From Leptospira chreensis (GTDB lineage Bacteria > Spirochaetota > Leptospiria > Leptospirales > Leptospiraceae), in contig NZ_JAFFPS010000041.1 of the NCBI RefSeq assembly GCF_016919165.1, forward strand, positions 57,981 through 121,980: DNA of 64,000 bases, written 5' to 3'. A program made the translations under genes and the position numbers. Of this stretch, positions 29,872 to 37,864 are shown piece after piece (positions within the stretch are counted from its first letter, which is position 1; each line of letters opens with the position of its first letter). The notes beneath the pieces were generated by a model, which was not told the DNA's origin, searched no databases, and saw only the letters and a list, made by a program, of their open reading frames with translations.

Positions 29872-30851
29872 TAAATCTTAAAGTCCTTATGACGACTGAG
29901 TTCTTCTCGCAAACTTCGAACAAATATAAACAAGGAATCGGCAAACATTCCCAATTGGATGATTTCTTCTAGTTGGTTGAGACAAGATAGGATGGAAGGT
30001 TTGAATTTATCTTTTTTGTGGTCTGTAACCATTCGGAAATAGGTTCCCAATGCTTTGAAGGATCTTTGTAAAGCTTGTAAGTAAAATGTATCGTTGAATT
30101 TTTTGGTTTGGTCCTGGTTTCGTTCCCGGAAGGATTTTAACATTAAAGATCGAAAATCTCTCGGCAGTGGATAGTAGGCATCGTATAAAATTGAAGCCAA
30201 ATCATATTGCGGAACTCCCATCCTTGCATCCTGAAAATCAATTAAAGCATAATTAGAATTAGGTGGTATCAAAAGATTGCGACAATGGAAATCTCTATGG
30301 GTAAAAACATTGATCGGATATTTGTTTAGATATCCGACGGTTTCTTCGATAAAGGCGTTTGCTTCATTAGAAATTTCTGTTTTGAGATGAAACTGTTTTC
30401 GAAATGCTTCGAATTTTTCCAAAGTTAAATTGGTTTCAAAGCTGAGCTTTTCTGTATCAAATTTTCTATTTTTTACTAGAGGAGGCGGGTCTAGAGATTG
30501 GAGTTTTAAGATTAAATCGATTAGGATAGGAAATTTACTTTTATAATCACTGAGGTTGTAAGTGCTAAAATCATCCAAACCTTCAAAACTCATAAATGTG
30601 AGTCCCATCTCTCGATTGGCATCCAAAACTTTAGGAACCTGAATTCCATTGGTGTTTAGAAATTCGGAGATGATGATAAAATCTTCGTTTACTACTTCAT
30701 CAACACAAACCACAACATCTGTTTTTTGGGAAGTGGTGATACGAAAGTAACGCCTTGTGGATGCTTCTTCTTGTAAGGGAACGATTTTAGAATCTTTACC
30801 ATAACGAGAAAAAATCAATTCTAGTTGTGAGTCATTGAATCCTGGATACAC
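29871..30851 (-). CDS. AmgK-like aminoglycoside-phosphotransferase-family sugar kinase
   Basis: This is a 326-residue kinase. The catalytic loop HRDFHCRNLL and metal site LIDFQDARMGVPQYDLA are close to the wording of AmgK, the anomeric N-acetylmuramate/GlcNAc kinase. Antibiotic-modifying APH enzymes differ at these positions. The N-terminal lobe has the EEASTRRYFRI nucleotide strand. It is the third gene of a unit: two sensor kinases, then this gene 8 bases on, then the MurU-like gene. Together the last two would recycle muropeptide sugars to UDP-MurNAc. Confidence 0.78.
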   Translation of the reverse strand: MYPGFNDSQLELIFSRYGKDSKIVPLQEEASTRRYFRITTSQKTDVVVCVDEVVNEDFIIISEFLNTNGIQVPKVLDANREMGLTFMSFEGLDDFSTYNLSDYKSKFPILIDLILKLQSLDPPPLVKNRKFDTEKLSFETNLTLEKFEAFRKQFHLKTEISNEANAFIEETVGYLNKYPINVFTHRDFHCRNLLIPPNSNYALIDFQDARMGVPQYDLASILYDAYYPLPRDFRSLMLKSFRERNQDQTKKFNDTFYLQALQRSFKALGTYFRMVTDHKKDKFKPSILSCLNQLEEIIQLGMFADSLFIFVRSLREELSRHKDFKI

Positions 30852-30859
30852 GTAAGCAA

Positions 30860-32377
30860 CTATGTTTCAGAAACCTTTGGAAAAATAAAATGAAATTTGG
30901 AACCTTTGCCGGCATCTGATTCAATTTGTAACCGAATTTCAAAATTATCTACAATTTGTTTGACCACAAACATTCCCAGGCCCGTACCCTTTCCCAGTTC
31001 TTTGGTTGTGAAATAGGGTTCGTAGATTTTATCTAAGGTCTCTTGCGACATACCTTCCCCATCGTCTGTAACAACAAGATGAGAATACTTTTGATCTTGG
31101 TAGGAAGAAATTTCTATCGTTCCAATGTTGTTTGTGGCATCTGCGGCATTCAATAGAATGTTTGATAACAGTAGTGCAAATTGATCTGAATTCATTCGGA
31201 TCGGAACTTCTTCGGTGGATTCTTCTCTTTTGATCTGACAGTATTTTAATTTGGCAGTTTCTTTGAATACTTGAAGGACGGATGAAATTTCTTTGTTTAA
31301 ATCTAAAACTTTGGACTGTTCGCTATTTGATTTTAATGATTTTCCCAACTGTAATAAGTTGGAAGTCAATGCTCGTAACTTTTCTGTTTGGTTGAGAGTG
31401 ACTTTCAGAGCTCTATCCTTTAACATCATGTCTGCATTTTCTCTGGAGGCCATTTCCACAAACCCTTGGATGGCAGTTAATGAATTATTGATTTCATGTC
31501 CTATACTTGCAGCCACTACTGATAAAAATGCGCGACGTTCGGAATGGATGAGTTGTTCTACCATTTGTTTTTTTTGTGTCACATCTCGGATAACACCTGT
31601 GTAATAAGTATCTCCATCCAAACTATAAGAACAGATGGCGATATCTGCTAAAAACGTAGTATGATCTGAACGTAATAAAGTGGCATCTGATAATTGGAGT
31701 GTAGATTTATTTGCTTCTTCCCCCAAAACCTTTGCCACCTGACTCATATACTTTTGCATTTTGTTTTCAGTAAATAGAATCTTAACAGACTGACCAATTA
31801 AATCCAAAGGTGTATGAAATCGAAACATATCAAAACTTGCTTTGTTTGCGGAAACAATCGTTAATCTTGAATCGATTGTGATCACGGCATCGGAAGTGGC
31901 ATTGAGTATGGCTGCGTTTTGTCTGTTTAAATCTAAATTTTGAGTTCTGAGGGCTTTTTCCAATTTTTCCGATAACATCAATTTTTCTAAATCGGAATCT
32001 TTTTGGTTTTTTACTTCTAATGCTCGCTTAACAACCGATAGAATCTGTGTTTTATCTACAGGTTTGGAAATATACTCAAAGGCATGGTAACGAATTGCGG
32101 ATTCGGCGGAGGAAAGATTTGGATTTCCTGTAATCAAAACTACAGGCAAATTAATGTTTTTTTCTGCAACGAATTTGGTGAAATCAATTCCAGACATCCC
32201 GGACATTAGAATATCAGAAATAACGACTGAAAATGTTTCCCCTGAAGAAATTCTGCGGATTGCCTCGGATGCGGATTCTGCGAGTTCAATTTGATATCCC
32301 TCGCGAGATAGAACTCTTTTTAAGGCGATTCGGATGTCTTCTTCATCATCTACGATTAAAATTTTATCCATTGTCAT
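30860..32377 (-). CDS. REC-PAS-histidine kinase hybrid
   Basis: This 505-residue soluble protein begins with a receiver (Asp10/Asp11, phospho-acceptor Asp55, Lys105), then a PAS domain (about 153-275). A HisKA segment follows with phospho-His294 in SIGHEINNSL, then an ATPase domain with G boxes DDGEGMS and GKGTGLGM. An N-terminal receiver feeding a kinase is typical of intermediates in a phosphorelay. It overlaps the upstream kinase gene by 14 bases (an ATG at 32371 would make this 8) and is followed 8 bases later by the AmgK-like gene. No DNA-binding output is attached. Confidence 0.88.
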   Translation of the reverse strand: MTMDKILIVDDEEDIRIALKRVLSREGYQIELAESASEAIRRISSGETFSVVISDILMSGMSGIDFTKFVAEKNINLPVVLITGNPNLSSAESAIRYHAFEYISKPVDKTQILSVVKRALEVKNQKDSDLEKLMLSEKLEKALRTQNLDLNRQNAAILNATSDAVITIDSRLTIVSANKASFDMFRFHTPLDLIGQSVKILFTENKMQKYMSQVAKVLGEEANKSTLQLSDATLLRSDHTTFLADIAICSYSLDGDTYYTGVIRDVTQKKQMVEQLIHSERRAFLSVVAASIGHEINNSLTAIQGFVEMASRENADMMLKDRALKVTLNQTEKLRALTSNLLQLGKSLKSNSEQSKVLDLNKEISSVLQVFKETAKLKYCQIKREESTEEVPIRMNSDQFALLLSNILLNAADATNNIGTIEISSYQDQKYSHLVVTDDGEGMSQETLDKIYEPYFTTKELGKGTGLGMFVVKQIVDNFEIRLQIESDAGKGSKFHFIFPKVSET

Positions 32378-34154
32378 CTGTATGGGCAGGAAGGTAAATT
32401 TCTACCTTAGTTCCTGTTCCTTCCTTTGTTTTAATATAGATTTCTCCACCATGTTCGGCGATAATCTTTTTTGAAATAGAAAGTCCCAAACCAGTTCCTT
32501 GTTTATTTCTTCTTGTTGTAAATAATGGTAAAAAAACTTTTTCCAAAGTATCGTCATCAATCCCAGGTCCGTTATCTTCTACAGAAAATACGACCCATTC
32601 TTTCTTTTGATTTTTAACTAGATCAATACCTAATTCGATTTTTGGATATTGTCTCGCATTCTCCATTTCGGAAAGTGCGTTGATGGAGTTTACCACACAA
32701 TTGATCAATACTTGTTCAATTTCCTGCCAACGAACAAAAATTCCCGGTAAATTTGGGCCGGCATGTCTTGTAAAATCGATGTTTTTCTTTCGGCAACTGA
32801 CTTCAACCAGTTCACTGGTTCGTACCAAAATATAATATGGTGAAACAAAATCACGGTTTGGACTTTCCATCCTTCCTAAATCAAGAAGTGCCTTTACCAG
32901 ATCTCGAATTCGTAAATTTGCCGATTCGATTTTTTTTAGAATATTACGGCGTTCATTGGGATCCGTTTCATCGACAGTAATCAAATCATCTAAATACAAA
33001 AGGGCACTTTGTAATGGGTTGTTGATTTCGTGAGCAAGACCTGCGGCAATTTCACCAATACTTGCAAATTTCATGGATTCGATAAGTTGTCTGTCCATCC
33101 TTTTGGCTTCCGTTATATCAGAAAATACCAACATGATTTTTTTATCATTGGGATCAAACCGCCTTACAGGAATAAAGCGAATCTCAAATGTCCGTTCTTC
33201 CCCAAGAAGTAAATATTCGAATTCAGTTGTTTGTACATTTTGGTATTCGACAACAGTACGTAAAACTCCCATCAATTTGGATTTCATTTTTACATCGAAG
33301 AAATGGAAGATATCTTCCCCTACTTCAAATGCAAATACTTGGAATAACAAAAATTTAAAGATAGGGGCAATTTCTAGAATGATTGCGTCTCTGTTGATGA
33401 TTACAAAACCATTGTTCATGGTCGCAAAGAATGTTCTTAATTTGTCTTCACCATATTTGACAATACGTTCCGCGTTTTGTAATTCTGAAAGATCGAGGAG
33501 AAGAATGGTAATGCCTTCCGGTTTTCCCTCTTCTGTTGTGATATAACTTTGTAGTTGGAAGGTAATCAATTCTCCAACTTCAGGTTGGAATTCAATGATT
33601 CGTTTTGTGTTTCGAACCAAAATTTCTTTTTTTAAGGATTCGGATAAGGAAAGGACATTGAATAAATTATAAGATTGGATTGGTTTCGCTGAGAGCCGGA
33701 ACAAATGAACCAACCGTGCATTGGCATAAAGCAAGTTCCCATTGATATCCGCTTGTAGAAATGGAATTTCTAGATTGTCAATGATTTCCGAATTTTGTTC
33801 TGCATACTCATGATTCCAATTGATGGTGATAGAATAAATTTCTGTATCTGAATCAAAGAACTCTGTTAACGAGGAAAAATGAACAGAAACGGCAACTCTT
33901 TCCGATTTTTGGTTTTTTAGAAACCATTTGTATTCACTTTTTGATTGCGGATGGATATGAATTTCTGAAACCAAAAGTTCATGATCATAGAAGAGATTTT
34001 GAATCTCCAATGATTGGGAAGATTTAAGATGCAATCGTTCCATTGTGTTTGGATCGATATAAAGGATTTGTTTGGATTTAAGATCGACGAAAACCAATCC
34101 ATTCTGGGAATGGGAGAGAAGCTGCGATAGTCTTTCAATTTTTAGATTCAACAT
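32364..34154 (-). CDS. PAS-domain sensor histidine kinase
   Basis: This 596-residue cytoplasmic kinase lacks membrane segments. The first 350 residues hold two or three PAS-like domains (about 10-100, 125-230 and 240-350). The HisKA box is GLAHEINNPLQ near residue 370. The C-terminal ATPase domain has DNGPGID and GTGLGLSIS. It is the first gene of the unit that continues through the REC-PAS kinase to AmgK and MurU homologues. The likely phospho-acceptor is the receiver of the next gene. The signal is unknown, though a link to cell-wall state is suggested by the operon. Confidence 0.88.
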   Translation of the reverse strand: MLNLKIERLSQLLSHSQNGLVFVDLKSKQILYIDPNTMERLHLKSSQSLEIQNLFYDHELLVSEIHIHPQSKSEYKWFLKNQKSERVAVSVHFSSLTEFFDSDTEIYSITINWNHEYAEQNSEIIDNLEIPFLQADINGNLLYANARLVHLFRLSAKPIQSYNLFNVLSLSESLKKEILVRNTKRIIEFQPEVGELITFQLQSYITTEEGKPEGITILLLDLSELQNAERIVKYGEDKLRTFFATMNNGFVIINRDAIILEIAPIFKFLLFQVFAFEVGEDIFHFFDVKMKSKLMGVLRTVVEYQNVQTTEFEYLLLGEERTFEIRFIPVRRFDPNDKKIMLVFSDITEAKRMDRQLIESMKFASIGEIAAGLAHEINNPLQSALLYLDDLITVDETDPNERRNILKKIESANLRIRDLVKALLDLGRMESPNRDFVSPYYILVRTSELVEVSCRKKNIDFTRHAGPNLPGIFVRWQEIEQVLINCVVNSINALSEMENARQYPKIELGIDLVKNQKKEWVVFSVEDNGPGIDDDTLEKVFLPLFTTRRNKQGTGLGLSISKKIIAEHGGEIYIKTKEGTGTKVEIYLPAHTDDNG

Positions 34155-34215
34155 TATGATAAAATACGTTTACCGAAGCCTTTTTAAAAACTATCAGTCC
34201 CAGAGACGTAAATCA

Positions 34216-35025
34216 ATGAAAAATATGGGTGGTATACCCTGTTTCGTTGAGATGGGCGGACATAAAATCTTTTATTGGAAATTTGGAAATGGCAACCAAA
34301 AACCAATCGTTTTTTTCCACGGATTACTCGATGAAAGTTTTGGATTCCGAAGAGTCGTAAACGAACTGTTAGATGACGGTTTTCCGTTATATGTATTTGA
34401 TTTGCCGGGGTATGGACAAAGTAAGTTACCACTCGTAAAGTATTTATACCAAATAGATGTTTGGGCTGATTTGCTCCTCGAGTGTTTTCAAAAATTAGAA
34501 TTAAAAAACATCTGCCTCGTAGGGCATTCGATGGGAGGTCTCACTTCTCAACATTTAGTTTTACAGGATGTTCAAAAAAGAGTCAAAAAACTTATCCTTT
34601 TGGCTCCTGGTGGAATTCCTCATCCAGAACGAGAAAGGATGCGAAAAATTCTATTTCCTAAAACAGAAAAACAAGTGGTTTTACTCCTTCGTTATCTTTA
34701 CGGAGAAGAATTCCCGGAACCAGGATATCTTTTTCGCCATACACTTGTTACTATCTGGAATGAAAAACCGAATGAATACTTGCAGGAAAATACTTTAAGA
34801 CGAGAAGATGAGATATTTTTTGATTCCAAAATGAAGGGAATCCAAATTCCCACTTTGATTTTGGCTGGTGCGGAAGATGAAATCACTCCGCCGTTTATGA
34901 TGAAAAAAATGAAATCTTATATCAAAAAAAGTAAATTGGTATGGATTCCAAAAGTGAGACATGCAATCCATTTGGAAAAACCTGATGTAGTGGCAAATAA
35001 TATCAGAATATTCTATAATTCTTAA
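34216..35025 (+). CDS. alpha/beta hydrolase
   Basis: This is a 269-residue hydrolase with the oxyanion segment VFFHGLLDES, nucleophile elbow GHSMGG, an acid in AGAEDEITPP and the catalytic His in RHAIHLEKP. The fold covers esterases, lipases and C-C hydrolases, and nothing here fixes the substrate. The frame is open further upstream (ATG 34156), but that start would be 2 bases from the divergent kinase start. I therefore prefer ATG 34216, where the family-like sequence begins. Its stop touches the end of the ferredoxin gene. Confidence 0.85.
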   Translation: MKNMGGIPCFVEMGGHKIFYWKFGNGNQKPIVFFHGLLDESFGFRRVVNELLDDGFPLYVFDLPGYGQSKLPLVKYLYQIDVWADLLLECFQKLELKNICLVGHSMGGLTSQHLVLQDVQKRVKKLILLAPGGIPHPERERMRKILFPKTEKQVVLLLRYLYGEEFPEPGYLFRHTLVTIWNEKPNEYLQENTLRREDEIFFDSKMKGIQIPTLILAGAEDEITPPFMMKKMKSYIKKSKLVWIPKVRHAIHLEKPDVVANNIRIFYNS

Positions 35026-35259
35026 TTATTCTCCGTCATCCCCGATGGCATCCACAGGGCACATGGCCAACGCAGCTTTTGCCTGTTTTTCCTCTGTTGG
35101 GTTAGTTGGCTGGTTTTTAAAGAAAATGTGACTTTCGTCGTCATTATACTGTAAAAGGTTAGGGGCTTCCTTAATACAGTCGCTACAGGGGACACAGGTC
35201 TGGTCGACATAGTATTTTCCTGGGACATTTTCCGGTTGTTTGCTACTTTTATCTGCCAT
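35026..35259 (-). CDS. small [4Fe-4S]-type ferredoxin
   Basis: This is a 77-residue acidic protein with CVPCSDC near residues 22-28 and CPVDAI near the C-terminus. The C-x2-C-x2-C...CP pattern is that of a single-cluster ferredoxin and would hold one [4Fe-4S] cluster. It carries single electrons to an unknown partner; no redox enzyme is adjacent. It diverges from the lone receiver at 35309. Confidence 0.85.
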   Translation of the reverse strand: MADKSSKQPENVPGKYYVDQTCVPCSDCIKEAPNLLQYNDDESHIFFKNQPTNPTEEKQAKAALAMCPVDAIGDDGE

Positions 35260-35308
35260 AGAGTATTTTTACTTTTTAACAGACCCCCCCTTATAAAATA
35301 AAGCATAT

Positions 35309-35674
35309 ATGACGAAAAAGAACATCCTCATCGTAGAGGATGAACCCTTCCTCGGACTCAATATCAAACAGAAAATCGAATCCTTTGGTTTTCATGTGAT
35401 AGCCGTTGTGCCTTCCGGGGATGAGGCCTTCCAAATAGTTTCGGAAAAAGTTCCGGATCTTATCCTAATGGATATTAACTTGGAAGGACCTTTGGATGGG
35501 ATTGATACAGCCGAATCTTTACGAGAGCAGTTCTCTGTTCCGGTATTATTTTTGACCGGATTTTTGGATGATACAGCAAAAGAAAGAATCAATCAAAACC
35601 CGTCGTATGCGTATTTAATGAAACCGTTTACTACTGACCAATTAAAAGCCGCTGTTTCCAGTTTTACCGCTTAA
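35309..35674 (+). CDS. stand-alone receiver (CheY-like)
   Basis: This 121-residue single-domain response regulator is intact: Glu10/Asp11 pocket, phospho-acceptor Asp55 in LMDINLEG, Thr83 and Lys105 in LMKPF. The LEGPLDGI loop after the Asp is the form common in receivers paired with PAS kinases. It is not next to chemotaxis genes, so it may belong to a phosphorelay such as the one at 30860-34154. It overlaps the tlyA end by 4 bases. Confidence 0.88.
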   Translation: MTKKNILIVEDEPFLGLNIKQKIESFGFHVIAVVPSGDEAFQIVSEKVPDLILMDINLEGPLDGIDTAESLREQFSVPVLFLTGFLDDTAKERINQNPSYAYLMKPFTTDQLKAAVSSFTA

Positions 35675-36453
35675 AGTTTTTTTCCCGAACCTTTCCATTC
35701 CCATCGAATCAAAAATTCCCGATTCCCATCAGCACCTTGGATGGGAGATTCCGCGAGACCCAAAAATTTTAGATTAGAATCGAATTTTTTGATCTTCCGC
35801 CAAACAGATCTTATCGTAGATCCAATGTTATGCGAGTTTTTCAAAACCCCACGATCCAATTTGGATGGATGGACTTCAAATTGTGGTTTGAATAAAGAAA
35901 TTCCCTGCCAAACAATTTGAGGACTCGATTGAAATAAAGTGACGAGTGATCCAAAAACGGGAACCAGTGATATAAAACTCAAATCCATAGTGATCCATGT
36001 CTCAGGAGTCAAGGGTTCCAACTGAGTTATGGTTAAATCTTTTAAGTGAGTGCGGTCAAAGACTGTCACTTTCGGATCATTCGCAATCTTTTGGGCCAAT
36101 TGGCCATAACCAACATCCACAGCAATGACACGGGAGGCACCTTTTTCTAAAAGCACCTGACAGAATCCGCCAGTAGAGGAACCCAAATCAATACAGGTTT
36201 TGTTTTCTACATTGGCATCGGAAAAAGCATCGAATGCACCGAGAAGTTTGTAGGCTCCCCGGGACACATAGGTTTTGATTTTTTCTTTGGTGCGAACGTT
36301 ATCTTTAGGGGAGATATTGGTTCCCACTTTGGAAACAACCACATCGTTCACGAGAACAGACCCAGATAAAATGAGGGAGCGAGCAATTTTTAAATCAATC
36401 GCATAACCTTCGCGAACGAGGTAATCATCCAGTCTAATTTTTTCTTTCGGCAA
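35671..36453 (-). CDS. tlyA: TlyA-family rRNA 2'-O-methyltransferase
   Basis: This 260-residue protein has an N-terminal S4 RNA-binding domain (about 4-65, RLDDYLVREG) and an FtsJ-type methyltransferase domain. The SAM loop is CIDLGSSTGGFCQVLL near 88-103, followed by AVDVGYGQL. TlyA methylates ribose in 16S/23S rRNA in mycobacteria. The haemolysin label on this family is historical. It overlaps the end of the prenyl synthase gene by 20 bases, an arrangement found in other bacteria. Confidence 0.92.
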   Translation of the reverse strand: MPKEKIRLDDYLVREGYAIDLKIARSLILSGSVLVNDVVVSKVGTNISPKDNVRTKEKIKTYVSRGAYKLLGAFDAFSDANVENKTCIDLGSSTGGFCQVLLEKGASRVIAVDVGYGQLAQKIANDPKVTVFDRTHLKDLTITQLEPLTPETWITMDLSFISLVPVFGSLVTLFQSSPQIVWQGISLFKPQFEVHPSKLDRGVLKNSHNIGSTIRSVWRKIKKFDSNLKFLGLAESPIQGADGNREFLIRWEWKGSGKKL

Positions 36454-37357
36454 TGTATTTAGGTAATCCTAAAAAGAATTCATTGTTTAAGGAAGGTAGG
36501 TCTGCAACCAGAGAGATGGCTTTCTCCACAGACTCATTTTTGAATCGTTTTGCCGTTTCCATTCCATAAAGACCAGGATAGGTGAGTTTACCGGCCTTGG
36601 CATCTTTCCCAGGAGTTTTTCCGAGATCCTCAAGGTTTCCTTCCACATCCAGAATATCATCTGTAATCTGGAATAATAAACCAATTTCTTTCGCATAACT
36701 AGAAATGACGGCCTCTCTTTCCTTCCAATCGGGCCGGAGCCGGTTTCCTAAAAGGAAGGAGGCTTCGATGAGAGCTCCTGTTTTCTTTTCATGGATGGAT
36801 GTGAGTTTGGATTCTTTGTTTTGGGAACTCGGATTTTTTTCTTCTTCAATATCTTCCATTTGCCCAAGGATCATTCCTTGGATTCCGGCACCTTTGTGTA
36901 GGATTTGAATGGAATCCCGAATGGCGATTGGATCTGTGGACTCTATCAAAGACAACAAATAGAAACTAATCGAATTGAGTGTATCCCCAGCAAGGATGGC
37001 GGTAGCCTCATCAAACTGGATATGGCAAGTGGGCAATCCACGACGAGTGTCGTCATTGTCCATGGCTGGTAGGTCGTCATGAATCAAAGAATATGTATGA
37101 ATGCACTCTACGGCCAATGCCGCTAAGTAAACCGATTTGTGATCTTTAAGATTGGTCTCTGCCGGTAAGTGGTCTGGGTTAAAAAAAGAATTGAGTACAA
37201 AAATAGGTCTGATTCGTTTTCCACCAGCACGAAGGCTATACAAACAAGCTTCTGTTATGCGAGTAGTGGGTGAAAATAATTCTTTGGTATAGGATTCAAA
37301 AAAAGAATCAAAGAGTTGTTTGGAGGTTTTTAGAATTTCTGAAAAGGATGGTAACAC
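36434..37357 (-). CDS. ispA: short-chain polyprenyl diphosphate synthase (farnesyl/geranylgeranyl type)
   Basis: This is a 307-residue trans-prenyltransferase that condenses IPP with allylic diphosphates. The first aspartate-rich motif is in IHDDLPAMDNDDTRRG and the second in TDDILDVEG. The first motif has the extended bacterial FPP/GGPP spacing. Chain length cannot be settled from sequence alone. It overlaps tlyA by 20 bases and lies 51 bases after ndk on the same strand. Confidence 0.88.
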   Translation of the reverse strand: MLPSFSEILKTSKQLFDSFFESYTKELFSPTTRITEACLYSLRAGGKRIRPIFVLNSFFNPDHLPAETNLKDHKSVYLAALAVECIHTYSLIHDDLPAMDNDDTRRGLPTCHIQFDEATAILAGDTLNSISFYLLSLIESTDPIAIRDSIQILHKGAGIQGMILGQMEDIEEEKNPSSQNKESKLTSIHEKKTGALIEASFLLGNRLRPDWKEREAVISSYAKEIGLLFQITDDILDVEGNLEDLGKTPGKDAKAGKLTYPGLYGMETAKRFKNESVEKAISLVADLPSLNNEFFLGLPKYIAERKN

Positions 37358-37408
37358 AGTGAAAAGACCGGCTCTATTTAAAGAACCGATCGTTTGGTTG
37401 GTTCGAAC

Positions 37409-37822
37409 TTAGGTAAGTTCATACCCTTTGAAGAAAAACGCAATTTCTTGAAGTGCGTTAGCAACAGAGTCAGAACCGTGAACTGCGTTAGCTTCTTTGC
37501 TTTCTGCAAAGAGTGCACGGATGGTTCCTGCTTTTGCTTCTTTCGGGTCAGTGGCACCAATCACATCTCTCCAATGAGCTACTGCATTGTCTCTTTCAAG
37601 AGCGCAAGCAACGATAGGGCCGGATGCCATGTATGTGCAAAGGTCATTGTAGAAGGGACGAGCCGCATGGACTGCGTAAAATTGTTTTGCGTCTTCGAGG
37701 CTGAGTTTTAAGGATTTCAGTCCTAGGATTTTAAATCCTTCCTTTTCAATTCTTTGAAGGATGTCACCGATGTGTTTGTTTTTCACAGCATCGGGTTTAA
37801 GCATGATAAAAGTTCTTTCCAT
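37409..37822 (-). CDS. ndk: nucleoside diphosphate kinase
   Basis: Ndk balances NTP and dNTP pools by phosphate transfer through a histidine. The 137-residue protein starts with [13 protein letters not shown], and the active-site His is in NAVHGSDS near residue 117. All family blocks are in place. It lies between the antiporter gene (42 bases upstream) and the prenyl synthase. Confidence 0.97.
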   Translation of the reverse strand: MERTFIMLKPDAVKNKHIGDILQRIEKEGFKILGLKSLKLSLEDAKQFYAVHAARPFYNDLCTYMASGPIVACALERDNAVAHWRDVIGATDPKEAKAGTIRALFAESKEANAVHGSDSVANALQEIAFFFKGYELT

Positions 37823-37864
37823 ATCTCCAATACCTTAGAGAAACCGAAAAAAGCAATCGAATCT

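Noticed and set aside
33073..33546. 157-codon frame on the plus strand
   Set aside because: It is fully antisense to a PAS histidine kinase with intact H and G boxes, and has no domain signature or ribosome site.
37378..37408. Possible terminator after ndk
   Set aside because: Only a 5-bp GAACC/GGTTC stem with a weak T-run is seen; too little to support a terminator.
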